Below, piece by piece: positions 33,903 through 46,597 of a DNA stretch of 64,000 bases (within the stretch, counting starts at the first letter, position 1; each line of letters begins with the position of its first letter). Source of the DNA: CALLCD01 sp039196965 (GTDB taxonomy: Bacteria; Pseudomonadota; Alphaproteobacteria; Caulobacterales; Hyphomonadaceae); the NCBI GenBank assembly GCA_039196965.1, contig JBCCUK010000012.1, positions 45,716-109,715 of the forward strand. The letters are read 5' to 3'. The position numbers were made by a program, and so were the translations under genes. Under the pieces are notes generated by a model, which saw nothing but the letters and a program-made list of their open reading frames with translations, made no database searches and was not told the DNA's origin.

Positions 33903-36625
33903 TTGGATTTTCATCGCCTCTGCACGAAGATCCGCTCGGCGCGCTCAGAGTTGCAGCGCCCCACGCACCTTACTTGAAACGACTTCTGGAACGCGAAACA
34001 GAGACCGTGCTGACTTTAGGCCGCACATCACCTGCGAAGGTCTGGAATGATATCCTGCAAGATATTCGAAGCGTCGAGCAGAACGCCGATGCAGACACCG
34101 CAATGCAACGGCTCCGCGCTGCAAAGCGTCAGGCACACCTCATTCTTGCGGCGGCGGATCTCTCTGGCGTCTGGCCGCTGTCAGATATCACCGATCGCCT
34201 GACGGCGTTTGCCGATGCGAGCGTAGCGGCGGCTCTTAGCGTAGCTACGAAGACAATTGATCTTTCAGCGGATGGATTATTCATTATCGCGTTGGGAAAA
34301 ATGGGTGCTCGCGAGCTCAACTACTCTTCAGATATAGATGTAGCTGCCTTTTACGATCCAGAGGTATTCGAGGGGGGCAAACGCGGCGCAGCCGATAGCG
34401 CCCGCCGTATTGTGCAGCATATGTGCCGCATTCTGTCGGATCAAACGGCCGATGGATATGTTCTGAGAACGGACCTTCGTCTAAGGCCAGATCCCGGCTC
34501 AACACCCGTCGCCGTCTCCACCCGCATGGCTGAGCAATACTATGAGTCCGTCGGTCAGAATTGGGAGCGCATGGTCTGGATAAAGGCAAGACCTTGCGCG
34601 GGTGACTTGGCTTGCGCCGACGTGTTTGTGCGTCAGATATCTCCTTTCATATGGCGCCGCCATCTTGACTACTGGGCGATCAATGACATTCACGCCATTA
34701 AGGCGATGATTAATTCGTCAACGGACAATGCTGATCTCGAAGATCCGGATGTTAAGTTGGGGCCGGGTGGCATTCGTGAAATTGAGTTCTTTGCACAGAC
34801 CCAGCAATTGATAATGGGAGGTCGGGATCCGCGATTGAGAGTTCGCGCCACATTGTCGGCTCTTGAGCGGTTGCAACAGGGAGGCCTTGTATCTGCGGAT
34901 GATGCCAATGAACTGAGTCGTGCTTATTCCGAGCTAAGGGCGGTGGAGCATCGTATTCAGATGCGTCAGGACGAGCAAACCCACAGGCTACCAACCTCCG
35001 AACAAAATCGATCCTCGGTGGCAGCTCTTTGCGGCATAGAAGATTTTGAGATATTCGACCGCGGGTTTCGGGAGGTACGGGCGCGTGTTCACCAGATATA
35101 TCTTAACCTGTTTGATACCGAAGCCCGCCAGAAGGATGCAGCAAGGTCTGGAAACCTTGTTTTCACGGGCGTCGACCCCGATCCGGGAACCTTAGAAACG
35201 CTCTCCTCCTTTGGGTTTTCTGAGCCTGAGAATATTATCTCAAATATATCGGACTGGCATCGCGGGCGCTTTCCGGCCACGCGCACGGAGAGGGGCCGCG
35301 AGCTCCTAACAGCGCTTTTGCCCGGCCTTCTCAATGACATGGCTGATACAGGCGACGCTGACACTGCCTTTCAGCATTTTCAGTCTTTTTTGGGTAACCT
35401 CTCATCTGGTGTCCAGACCTTGTCCATGCTCCTCGCTGAAAGGGAACTTCGTCGGGATCTGATTGCCACGCTTGCGCTCGCCCCCCGCCTTGCGCGGCGG
35501 CTTGGCCGCCGCCCCGAACTTCTTGAGGCGCTTTTGGCTCCCGAGGAAGGAGCGCGGCTCAAGCTCGATCCGGAACTTGCGTTTGAAGATGCCATGGACG
35601 AAGCGCGTCGATATGTACGCGAAACGGAATTTTTGACGGGGCATCGACTCTTGCATGGGCACCTGACGGCGAAAGATGCCGGGCAGGCCTACAGCGCACT
35701 CGCCGACCAGACGATTTCTGCCATGGCAGGCGCAGCTGAGGTGGAGACCGCGCGGCGGTTTGGCCAGATTTCCGGTGATTGGTGCGTCGTTGCCCTCGGA
35801 AAACTTGGCGGCCAGGCGCTTACTGCAACCTCCGATCTCGACATCATGGTGATCTACGATTCCGACGATACTAATGCGCCGGTCTGGTTTACGCGGTTCA
35901 CCCAGCGGCTGATCACAGCATTGTCTGCCGAGACAGCTGAGGGCCAGCTTTATGAGGTCGATATGCGACTGAGACCATCCGGCCGTTCAGGCCCCGTCGC
36001 GGTCAAGCTATCGAGTTTTGAGCGATACCACCGCGACGAAGCGTGGACATGGGAGCATATGGCGTTGACCCGTCTTCGTCCGGTCAGCGATCAAAACGGT
36101 TTGGCCGAGTATGTTGTCCGTATTACACAAAACATATTAGTAGACGCGCCGCGTCGGGACGAGCTGACCGAGGATATACGAAATATGCGTCAGCGCCTGG
36201 CGGCGGAAAAACCGGGGCACGGCTTATGGGATCTGAAGCTTGGCGAAGGCGGTCTGGTTGATCTGGAGTTCATCGTTCAGCGCGAACTCCTTATGCTGAA
36301 GTCTACCCGCTCGGCAACGCCGCATCTCATCGATGCCATACAGCTGCTTAAAGAAAATCAGAGCCTGAGCGACGTTGATCAAGACTTACTGCTTGAGGCA
36401 GAGCAGCTTCTGTCGGCGCTGCAACAGATCCAACGTCTCGCTTTGCCAGGCGACATCTCATCGGAAACAATTTCCGCAGGATTGAAAGACCGACTTGCAA
36501 AGGCGGCGGCCCAGCCTGATTTTGAGGCAGTAGAAAGCACACTGAGACGTATCAAGGCGGGGGTTCAGACAATGCGCCGAGAGCGAATTGGTGCGATCAA
36601 AGGTGAGAGCTTACTCAGCTTTTGA
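33899..36625 (+). CDS. glnE: Bifunctional glutamine synthetase adenylyltransferase/deadenylylase
   Basis: A 908-residue protein with two nucleotidyltransferase domains. The N-terminal (deadenylylase) one has GKMGARELNYSSDIDVAAFY; the C-terminal (adenylylase) one has GKLGGQALTATSDLDIMVIY. Each is followed by an Arg-rich DLRLRPDPG or DMRLRPSG segment. It adds or removes AMP on Tyr396 of the glutamine synthetase encoded at 46972-48375, in response to PII. The GTG start overlaps the kinase stop, so nitrogen control shares a transcript with the degP system. It converges with the GFA gene, overlapping by 15 bases. Confidence 0.94.
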   Translation: MIGFSSPLHEDPLGALRVAAPHAPYLKRLLERETETVLTLGRTSPAKVWNDILQDIRSVEQNADADTAMQRLRAAKRQAHLILAAADLSGVWPLSDITDRLTAFADASVAAALSVATKTIDLSADGLFIIALGKMGARELNYSSDIDVAAFYDPEVFEGGKRGAADSARRIVQHMCRILSDQTADGYVLRTDLRLRPDPGSTPVAVSTRMAEQYYESVGQNWERMVWIKARPCAGDLACADVFVRQISPFIWRRHLDYWAINDIHAIKAMINSSTDNADLEDPDVKLGPGGIREIEFFAQTQQLIMGGRDPRLRVRATLSALERLQQGGLVSADDANELSRAYSELRAVEHRIQMRQDEQTHRLPTSEQNRSSVAALCGIEDFEIFDRGFREVRARVHQIYLNLFDTEARQKDAARSGNLVFTGVDPDPGTLETLSSFGFSEPENIISNISDWHRGRFPATRTERGRELLTALLPGLLNDMADTGDADTAFQHFQSFLGNLSSGVQTLSMLLAERELRRDLIATLALAPRLARRLGRRPELLEALLAPEEGARLKLDPELAFEDAMDEARRYVRETEFLTGHRLLHGHLTAKDAGQAYSALADQTISAMAGAAEVETARRFGQISGDWCVVALGKLGGQALTATSDLDIMVIYDSDDTNAPVWFTRFTQRLITALSAETAEGQLYEVDMRLRPSGRSGPVAVKLSSFERYHRDEAWTWEHMALTRLRPVSDQNGLAEYVVRITQNILVDAPRRDELTEDIRNMRQRLAAEKPGHGLWDLKLGEGGLVDLEFIVQRELLMLKSTRSATPHLIDAIQLLKENQSLSDVDQDLLLEAEQLLSALQQIQRLALPGDISSETISAGLKDRLAKAAAQPDFEAVESTLRRIKAGVQTMRRERIGAIKGESLLSF

Positions 36626-37018
36626 TTTATGGGCCAGACGTCCGGCATTCGCTTCCCAATTCTGACCGTCAAAAGGTGTCACCACCACATCAAGGTCCTG
36701 CCAATCGTCGAGGCACCGCCACGTTACGGCAACACCATCGGGGTTGGACCTCGGAATATAAAAACTCTTCACACCGCAGATTGAGCAAAACAAGTGTTTT
36801 GCTATGCCCTTATTGAAGCGATACTCCGTAAGCTGCTCTTTTCCGCTCTTAAGTTGAAACTTACTTGCGGGCACGATGACGTGAATGTTCCCGGACTTCG
36901 CGCAGATGGAGCAATTGCATTCCTCAACCTCGATTGAGTTTGGAAGCTCCACTTCGAAACGTACCGCTCCGCAGTGACATCCGCCCGATCGCTCCTGTAT
37001 GCAGCAATCCTCAGACAT
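36611..37018 (-). CDS. GFA family zinc-binding protein
   Basis: A 135-residue protein of the glutathione-dependent formaldehyde-activating (GFA) fold. The zinc ligands are visible as GGCHCGAVRFE, ECNCSICAKSG and LFCSICGVKSFY. Start chosen at ATG 37018 (MSEDCCIQERSGGCHCG); an in-frame start at 37114 lies within the preceding gene. The start overlaps the stop of the TIR-like gene by eight bases. It is the last gene of the mutA-mutB-derived transcript. The substrate of most GFA proteins is unknown. Confidence 0.82.
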   Translation of the reverse strand: MSEDCCIQERSGGCHCGAVRFEVELPNSIEVEECNCSICAKSGNIHVIVPASKFQLKSGKEQLTEYRFNKGIAKHLFCSICGVKSFYIPRSNPDGVAVTWRCLDDWQDLDVVVTPFDGQNWEANAGRLAHKSKAE

Positions 37019-37492
37019 CGTAGTAAAATCGACTAACCTCTGACTGCCATTTCGAGAAAACAGATCTGACAGCTCTATTGTTTTCGGAGAAATCATCCTC
37101 GAACGCGTGGACAAACGTGCCGGTCACACCGTTGTCAAACACACCGCCATCAATGTCTTTTTCTCTCCAGATAAGCAAGGGAAGACCAACGGCAAACAGG
37201 ATACCAGCCTCCAAGTGGTTCCAAGGAGTGGGATAGTGTCTTTGGGATATGTTTGCCTTGCCGTGACGCTGAACCTCCTCAGCCCGTTCTTGAGAAAAAC
37301 CTAGTATCAAACCGCCAGCACAGTGCTTCGCAATAGCGCGCACTTCTTTCAGTGGGAAATCAAGTGGATAATCTGATGAGCCGAGGGTTCTTGGTTCCAA
37401 AGCCAGATCGTCCAGTATTTGGTCTACGACTGAAAGCACCTTTTCTTGATCTGGGCTAAGGCGTGTGGGTCTCGATACAAAAACAGGTATCT

Positions 37493-37496
<4 letters not shown>
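37011..37496 (-). CDS. Small TIR-like/deoxyribosyltransferase-like protein
   Basis: A 161-residue protein I cannot assign to a characterised family. It begins with a beta strand and helix (MKIPVFVSRPTRLSPDQEKV), then PRTLGSSDYPLDFPLKEVRAIAKHCAGGLILGF. The segment TPWNHLEAGILFAVGLPLLIW has the Glu-Gly-hydrophobic pattern of the active-site helix in TIR-like and nucleoside deoxyribosyltransferase-like folds (Glu96 candidate). GGVFDNGVTGTFVHAF follows. The GTG start overlaps the mutB stop (GTGA), so it is translationally coupled. An NAD- or nucleotide-cleaving or -binding role is inference only. Confidence 0.6.
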
Positions 37497-39636
<2,140 letters not shown>

Positions 39637-39640
<4 letters not shown>

Positions 39641-41571
39641 GCTGTTATCCCCAGTTCTGCGTGCGCGAGCTCCAAGGCTGCAACGACATTCACACCGATA
39701 TGGATATTGCTATCTATGCCCTCGGCCTTGTGTTTGCCCGCAAGATAAAGGCGCTGAACGCCGGCCTCCTGAAGTGCCTTTGCCGCTTCCGCTGCCTGTT
39801 CTTCATATCGTGCGTCGGAGCCGCAAAGACAGGCGATGGCACAGCCGGAAGCCCGCCAGGCGGCGACCAGCTCGGCGACTTCCTGTGGCGGCACAGGCGG
39901 CTCCTTGGCCGCAATCCCGCCAGCGGCGAAGAGGTTTCGTGCGAAATCAGCCCGCGCGGTATGCTCGGCGAGGGGGCCGAGCGTCGCTATGAAGACGGCT
40001 GGGCTAACCCCGGTCGACTGTCTCCGCTTGTCGGCGTGGTCGCGGAGGTGTTCAAAACTCTCGGCCAGGCGCATGGGCCAGAGCGGAGAGGCAAGATCTT
40101 CTCCTGTCGCTTCCGGAAGTTCGGTGACCTCGTTTACATCGATGCTCTGGCCAGTTGCTTCCCAGGTCGAGAGATCGGCAACCGGTGCCTCGATTTCATC
40201 GAGCAGGGGGAATTCACTCACGCCGGTGATAGGCTGTTTACGCCGTGCGATGTCTTTCGCCATTTTCTCCCGCGTCTCGGCGATCCGGCCTTGTAGAGCG
40301 TCGGCCACGAGGGACGCACCGAAGCCGCCTTCGCTTTCGATCTGCTGGAATTCAGCCCAAGCGGCGTCGGCGAGCGCGTTTGCATGGGATTCAATAAACC
40401 AGGCTCCGCCTGACGGGTCTGCAACGCGTCCAATCTGGCTTTCTTCCTGCGCGATAATCTGTGTGTTTCTCGCTGTGCGTCTGCCAAGAGCTTCAGCAAC
40501 GCCAAGAGCATCGGTGAACGGACTAAGGGTCACAATATCAGCGCCACCTGCTCCTGCAGCGAAGCAGGCAGCCGTATTGCGCAGGAGGTTTACCCAGGGG
40601 TCGCGGCGCGTGAGCATCCGTCGAGAGCTGACGGCCTGTAGTTTCGTTGCCGTCGCAGGCAGGCCCATCGCGTCAAGACAGCGAGCCCATAGGCGTCTGG
40701 CAGCTCTTATCTTGGAAATCTGGCAGCCATAATTTGCGTCAATCGAGATGCAAAACAGCAGCTTTTCTGCTGCTTTGGCGGCTGGCAAACCTGCCGCATC
40801 AAGGCGGCGTAGCATGTCTATGCCCTGGGCGATCAAGCCGCCAAGCTCCTGTGCGTCCGACCCACCACTTTCATGAATGGATCGGCTGTCAACACGGAAA
40901 ATGTCGGCCCCTGGAAAGGTATCCATCAGGTATTCAGAGAGACGCGCCGTGCGCCCAAATGCACTTTCCAGACTCTCTTCCAGCGTCCCCAAGCGCGCAA
41001 AGGCACTTAAGGGTGAAAGGTTGAAAGCAATTTGTTGGTCTTCAGGGCTATCCTGACCCAAAGCCCACCGGGCCAGCAGCTGTCCGGCTTCAAAACCATA
41101 GCACGACGTCGGGCCCGCATATTCAAAAGCGATGGTCGCGATGGACGCATCAACCCCTTCCAGGACGGTTTGAAGGTCTTTTAGGCTAGTAATCGCGCAG
41201 CCAAGTGAGCCCGTCGGATCGATGACAATCTCTAGAGACGAAACGCCATTTTGCAGATCATAGGCAATTTCTGCCTGGGTCGTGCCAGGGTCCGGATGCG
41301 CAAAAGCCTGCCTTATATCCCATGGCAGATTTGCAGAGCGTTCCTGATCTGGCCCACGCAGGAAGGGTGCCTGTCCCGGCAGACCAAGCGGGTCCGTCGA
41401 TGATGGCCAATCGTCTTCCCGATAAAGCGGTTTAATCGAGATTCCTCCCGGTGTTTGGCGCTCCAGTGTTTCAGGACCTGCCCCTTTCAATGCTTTACTG
41501 ACCAGCTTCAGCCAGCTGGATTCGTCCACATCAGGGAACTCAGAAGAGAGTGAAAGGCTATCTTCGACCAT
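39637..41571 (-). CDS. mutA: Methylmalonyl-CoA mutase small subunit
   Basis: A 644-residue homologue of the large subunit. It has GISIKPLYREDDWPS, the barrel segment SPFTDALGVAEALGRRTARNTQ and a degenerate C-terminal cobalamin-like domain without the DxHxxG ligand, as is normal for MutA. It pairs with MutB. I chose ATG 41571 (MVEDSLSLSSEFPD); an ATG at 41616 would add 15 residues. The promoter probably lies in the 144-base gap shared with the divergent monooxygenase gene. Confidence 0.9.
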
Positions 41572-41715
41572 GGGATCCTCAATCTTTGCCAACTTAGTGG
41601 CCGCCGCAGAGCACATGCGTCAAGTGTGCCAAATGTCTGGCTGCCCTTTCGTCACCCTTGCGCTTTGCCGCGCTGGAGCTACTTGTGTCGCAGGATTTCG
41701 AAAGGGAGCTTCATT

Positions 41716-42702
41716 ATGGCCTTACCACCAATTCTACAGAACTTGCGTATTCCGGTGATTGGATCGCCTCTGTTCATCGTGTCCGGGCCTGAACTCGTGA
41801 TCGCCCAGTGCAAAGCTGGCATTGTTGGGTCTTTTCCATCCTTAAATGCCCGGCCCGATCATGTGGTCGCAGAATGGCTCGATCAGATCACCACCGAACT
41901 TGCCGAGCACGATGAGAAGAATCCCGACCGCCCGGCGGCTCCTTTCGCGGTCAATCAGATTGTTCATAGGTCCAATGACCGCCTGATGCATGACGTGGAA
42001 ATGTGCGTGAAATACAAGGTGCCGATCGTGATCACCTCCCTCGGTGCCCGTACGGAGGTAAATGATGCCATTCACTCCTATGGCGGGATCGTACTTCACG
42101 ATATCATCAACGTTGTCTTTGCGCACAAGGCTCTGGAGAAGGGTGCAGATGGCCTGATCGCTGTGGCGTCCGGGGCCGGCGGCCATGCCGGAACGCTCTC
42201 GCCTTTCGCGCTAATCCAGGAAATCCGCCAGTTCTTTGACGGCCCGCTCGCCCTGTCCGGTTCGATTGCCACCGGCGGAGCAGTCGCCGCAGCCCAGGCC
42301 ATGGGCGCTGATCTTGGCTATATCGGATCTGCCTTTATCTCCTGCAACGAAGCGAACGCCGTTGACGGTTATAAGGACATGATTGTCGACAGTGCTTCAA
42401 AGGACATTGTGTATTCGAACCTCTTCACCGGTGTGCATGGCAACTACCTCGCCCCATCGATTGCGAATGCTGGACTCGACCCCAATGATCTCCCGGAAAG
42501 TGATCCTTCCAAGATGAATTTCGGCTCTGGCGGGAACCAGAAGTCGAAGGCCTGGAAAGACATCTGGGGCTGCGGACAGGGTATCGGAGCGGTCGAGAAA
42601 CGTTACTCAGTGGCCGAATATGTCGATAAGCTCGAAGCAGAATATCTTACTGCTCTGAACTGTTTGAAGGGTCAAACCTCCTATGGCCGCGCCATAGCCT
42701 GA
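41716..42702 (+). CDS. Nitronate monooxygenase-like flavoprotein (NMO/2-nitropropane dioxygenase family)
   Basis: A 328-residue TIM-barrel FMN enzyme. It has IPVIGSPLFIVSGPELVIAQCKAGIVGSFPSLNAR at the N-terminus, the conserved GADGLIAVASGAGGHAG with His, and SGSIATGGAVAAAQAMGADLGYIGSAF for FMN phosphate. The start is ATG 41716 after AAAGGGAG. Most relatives oxidise nitronates such as propionate-3-nitronate; some are annotated 2-nitropropane dioxygenases. Neighbouring mutAB on the other strand is a propionate-type pathway, so a link to C3 toxic analogues is possible but inferred. Confidence 0.85.
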   Translation: MALPPILQNLRIPVIGSPLFIVSGPELVIAQCKAGIVGSFPSLNARPDHVVAEWLDQITTELAEHDEKNPDRPAAPFAVNQIVHRSNDRLMHDVEMCVKYKVPIVITSLGARTEVNDAIHSYGGIVLHDIINVVFAHKALEKGADGLIAVASGAGGHAGTLSPFALIQEIRQFFDGPLALSGSIATGGAVAAAQAMGADLGYIGSAFISCNEANAVDGYKDMIVDSASKDIVYSNLFTGVHGNYLAPSIANAGLDPNDLPESDPSKMNFGSGGNQKSKAWKDIWGCGQGIGAVEKRYSVAEYVDKLEAEYLTALNCLKGQTSYGRAIA

Positions 42703-42722
42703 CATCAGCGCGGCCAAGTTAA

Positions 42723-42764
42723 GGGGTGAGAGCGCGCTCTCCAGAGCGAAGCGCTACTCGCCCC
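42723..42764. terminator. Bidirectional hairpin between convergent genes
   Basis: GGGGTGAG-AGCGC at 42723-42735 pairs with GCGCT-A-CTCGCCCC at 42751-42764, with an extra small inner stem GCTC/GAGC. One bulge and one G-T pair. It covers the last codons of the acylase gene (stop 42754). No T-run, so strength is uncertain. Confidence 0.45.
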
Positions 42765-45153
42765 TCAGCGTGAAAGTCGACACAGCACCCTCCGCGATAT
42801 CTTCCGGCTTGAACCGGATCTTCCGCCAGACTTTGTCTGCGAAGAGCTTGGTCTGGTCGCGATAGTGCTCATGGTCCGGTTCACCGGATTGCCCATAGGT
42901 GAGGAACGCTTCCGCTCTGGGTCCATCTTCGCCATAGATCAGTGTCATGATGAAACTGGTGCCACCGCTGACCACATACCCTCGATCCGAGAGGTTGCTA
43001 TAGGGCTCAATTGCCTCGCTTTCTGGAAACGGGCTTGTGGTATCGTTGCCGCGTTGGTCGATCAGATTTGCGTTGCCTTCGAGCCAATAACCACCATGCA
43101 TTGGAATGCTGTTTGGGCCACGGATAGCGACTTGTACATCTCCCAGAGGGGCATCAATTGGAATCGACGCTGCTTTCAAGATGTCCCGAGCCTTTTCCAG
43201 AGCTTCCAAAGCCAGATCCTCATCATTCAGTCCGGCGGGTGTATTGACGGGATCTTCCAGAGAGAAGGGCGTCTTGAACATTGATTTTCCAGCGACGTTC
43301 GACAGCTCGCGGTAAGCATACAGCCACTCACGGAACAGCACCGCACCATCGCTTTCAATGTTCAGATATCCGTCATACACGGCGAGGGCGCTGCAGAGCG
43401 CATCTCCCAGCTTTTCCCGGTTCAATTCGCAGAGGTCCAGAAGTTCCGGCTTGAAGACATCAGCCGCCAGACTTTTGTTGGAAAGGATCGCCTTCTGCAC
43501 GTCCTCGATCGACCATTTGCTGTTTGCGCCGCTCGCCACCCGGTTTTCAAGGTGCAGGATGTTCATCCGCGTTCTAAGGCTGCGGGCGGTCTCCGTCGGC
43601 CCATAGAGCGGCGAGTAGCCTGTCAGCGGCTCTCGCGGCGACGATAACCAATAGCTGTCATTGGCATTGAAGACGTAATCGTGGCGGACGATGCGCGGCC
43701 TCTGATCGAAAGGCACGGTGCCGGGGATCGGAGCCTCACTCTCAACAAAATCATTCTCGCTTTTGCTTCCGTCGAGAATCGTAAGGCCCCGCTGGTCATA
43801 GGCTCGCTTGACATCCGGGTTCGCTGCATAGGACGCTTTCCACTGGGCGATGGCTGTTTCTGACAAATGGCCAACGGTTGAGTTATCCAGATAGGCTGCC
43901 TGACCGTCCCGGCTTGTGGCGATCGTATTGACCCACGGCATGGCGTTCCACCTGCGATGAGCATCAATCAGGCTCTCCATACTGTCGGCGCGGCCCATAT
44001 CAAACCACTGGACAAGGGTATTATCATTGTCGTGATTGGCGTCACGTATTGCAAACGCCCGTCTTTCTCCCCACTCAAATCACGGCAGAACAACCATCGG
44101 CCCCTGATGGGAGAAGTACATTATTGCGGTCTGCTCGGTGACCCCGCCATCCTCGCCTTTTACAGGAATGGTGACCTCTCGGGCTTCAATGGCTTGTTCC
44201 TCGCCATCCAGAAGATAGGTCAACGGATCACCTTCAGCGAGGGTAAGCGCGTAGGGCACAAGCCTGTGGCTGTCGGAAACGGTGTGTGACCAGCCAACGT
44301 CCTTGTTGAAGCCGATCAGTACGCCGGGAATTCCAAGAAGAGATACGCCATAGGCATCCATCTCGCCGGGTATGGTTAGATGTTTTTCCCAAAAGCGGTT
44401 GGAGCCGAACCAGGGATAGTGGGGATTCGCCAGCAACAAGCCGCCACCCGTTTCGCTCTCCTCGCTCCCGATAGCCCAGGCGTTGGAGCCGAAGCCGCGC
44501 TGCCCGATGGTGTCGAGAGACACTTCAAGCATTTCCTCGCTGACCAGCTTCGCTTCCTGCTCACCGGCAGGCGGCTTGGCAGCGAAGAGCGCTGCACCCA
44601 GACGCGGCAGTGTCTCGCTTGTATATCGCCCGCGCGCAAACACGTCTCTCCCTGAGAGCGGTTGAACCCACGTCTCCCCGTGGCACCAATGCGTCTCTTC
44701 TCCTGAGGCGATGTACTCTGAAAGATACTTGTTGAAACCAGCAGCATAGCCATCCAGCAGGTCGCGGAAATTCCCCGGCTGTTTTTCATAGCCCGCCTCG
44801 TATCGCTCCAACATGCCGAGACCGCGCACCGCATAGTCAGAGACAAGGTTTTTATTGTCCTCGCCCGGTCCGAGATGGAGGGACAGTTCTCCTTTGGCCC
44901 GAATGACGATGTGGGAAATGTTACAGACATGGTCACTGGCGGCCATATAGCCTTCGCCGAAGCCGAGGCTGCCATAGTCTGCCGCTACGATATGAGGGAT
45001 ACCGAATTCGGTTTCTGTGATTTCCGCAGAGTATTTCGGGGCCTGCTCGGCAGATTGCTCCTGAACGGGTTCAGCCGTGTCGGTTGCCACACATCCGGCC
45101 AAGCTCAGCAGATAAGCGGTTCCTGCGATGAACGAAATTCGTTTGTTGACCAT
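42754..45153 (-). pseudogene. Penicillin acylase-family lipoprotein, interrupted by in-frame TGA
   Basis: Two same-frame parts of one Ntn-hydrolase. Part one (45153-44080) has a lipoprotein signal (lipobox LAGC, Cys21), ETEFGIPHIVAADYGSLGFGEGYMAASD and the nucleophile Ser223 in GFGSNAWAIGS, ending YFSHQGPMVVLP then TGA (44082-44080). The next codons read FEWGERRAFAIRDANHDN and run on without a break into the C-terminal half, ending at 42754. GGA to TGA is the simplest change. Acylases of this family cleave N-acyl homoserine lactones or beta-lactam side chains after self-cleavage. Truncation should inactivate it unless the stop is read through or a sequence error. Confidence 0.85.
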
Positions 45154-45242
45154 CCGGCCCTCCTGGTTTTTCAGGAGGTTAGAAGAAGTCCTTTAGGCGC
45201 TCAACACTGTCCTTGGCCTGAATGATCCCCTTCAGCCAATCT

Positions 45243-46019
45243 TCACGCATGGTTCCACCAGGCCAGATCCGAGAACGATCTCAAATCAAGTTCATGGGTC
45301 CAGACGGAGCGGTGCTGATGGGCGAGGTGAACGTAAGTATCGGCGATCTTTTCAGGCTGCAGCAGGCCGTCATCGGCACCACGCGTTTCCCGCAGCTCTT
45401 TGAACATTTCCGGCCCAAGCATTTTGCCAAGCGTATCCGGCGCGTCGACCGCTCCATCTATAAGTGCGTGGGCAATATGAATGCCTTTGGGCGCATATTG
45501 GGCGTTTAGGGTCTGGCACAGCATGCGGCGACCACCCATGGCAGCCGCGTGGGAGTGCTGGCCTGCATTACCGCGCACTGCGGCCGTTGCCGACGTAACA
45601 ATGATTGTGCCGCTTCCGCGTTCGACCATTATTGGGCAGAGCGTTTTTGCGAGGCGAAACAGCCCGAATGTGCCGAGCCGCCAGCCCATTTCGAACGCTT
45701 TGTAACTTGTGTCCTCAAGGTCGCGGTCGCCGATCTGAGCACCGAGATTGTAGATCACGACTTCGATGGGGCCGATGTTCGCTTCCACATGGGTGATGCG
45801 GTCTTCGATTGCATTGTCGTCGATGGCGTTCATCAGAAAACCGGTAGCATCTCCGCCAGCGGACTTAATACCCTCGACGAGGCGTTGCAGTCCTTCCTCA
45901 TCGCTCCTTCGGCAGAGGACGGAATGGTAGCCTTCGGCGGCAAATCTGGCACCTACGGTTCCACCAATGCCAGCTCCGGCACCAATCACAAGACAAACAG
46001 GTTTCACATCATACCCCAA
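45243..46019 (-). CDS. SDR-family protein lacking the catalytic Tyr and Lys
   Basis: A 258-residue short-chain dehydrogenase-fold protein. The nucleotide-binding start has VIGAGAGIGGTVGARFAAEG and NLGAQIG in place of NNAG. Ser143 (VTSATAAVRG) is present. At the usual YxxxK the sequence is H157-AAA-M161 (GQHSHAAAMGGRR), so both catalytic residues are gone. The close spacing shows it is not a misalignment. It lies about 90 bases before the acylase lipoprotein gene, both on the minus strand. Substrate unknown. Confidence 0.8.
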   Translation of the reverse strand: MGYDVKPVCLVIGAGAGIGGTVGARFAAEGYHSVLCRRSDEEGLQRLVEGIKSAGGDATGFLMNAIDDNAIEDRITHVEANIGPIEVVIYNLGAQIGDRDLEDTSYKAFEMGWRLGTFGLFRLAKTLCPIMVERGSGTIIVTSATAAVRGNAGQHSHAAAMGGRRMLCQTLNAQYAPKGIHIAHALIDGAVDAPDTLGKMLGPEMFKELRETRGADDGLLQPEKIADTYVHLAHQHRSVWTHELDLRSFSDLAWWNHA

Positions 46020-46137
46020 TCATCGAACTAAACTCGAGGAGCACTACTGCCAAATATAATCATGGCATGCAATCCGGTGTTGCCTTGTCGGGATTTTCCA
46101 CCGCCGCTTCCATGAAGCTATGAGCTCTCTAATTGTG

Positions 46138-46449
46138 TTAGTCCGCATAGAGCATTTTCACGCCGCGTCCGAAAAACCATGCGAAGAACTCGATGATCGA
46201 TCTCGAAATCATGGTGACGATGATACCGAAGATAGTCTGCTCGTTAACCAGCGTCCTGAACAGGACAGTTGCCTGTTCGTTCAGCGGCGGGTGACGAAGG
46301 TACCCCTCAAGATAGTTCGTAAAATCGCTTAATCCGTTCACCACCCCGGGAAAGAAGGCAAATCCGCTGAGCATAAGAATGATGACCATGACAAAGGTCG
46401 CCGCCAGTTTCGCCGATGCCTTGCTGAACAGGCTGAATAGTTTGAGCAT
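46138..46449 (-). CDS. Small membrane protein of unknown function
   Basis: A 103-residue protein with two hydrophobic helices, about residues 14-34 (LAATFVMVIILMLSGFAFF) and 72-92 (TIFGIIVTMISRSIIEFFAW), around a soluble loop with EGYLRHPPLNEQ. No family recognised. It stands alone between two genes on opposite strands and has an ATG start at 46449 with a GGGAAA-type leader upstream. Confidence 0.6.
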   Translation of the reverse strand: MLKLFSLFSKASAKLAATFVMVIILMLSGFAFFPGVVNGLSDFTNYLEGYLRHPPLNEQATVLFRTLVNEQTIFGIIVTMISRSIIEFFAWFFGRGVKMLYAD

Positions 46450-46597
46450 TGGTTTCCCCAGGGTTTCCCATCATCAGCTGACAGGACCAGTATGCCCATG
46501 GCGGATTGAGCTTGCCAATGGCGAGGCTACATTTAGGGCAGTGGCGTAAACCAATTGATGGGTCTAGCCTTTAATCTCGTATATAGGGGCAGCGACG

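Noticed and set aside
44080..44082. The in-frame TGA in the acylase gene as a selenocysteine codon
   Set aside because: The family has no known selenocysteine at this site and a neighbouring Gly codon is one base away; no selenocysteine insertion hairpin was found by eye.
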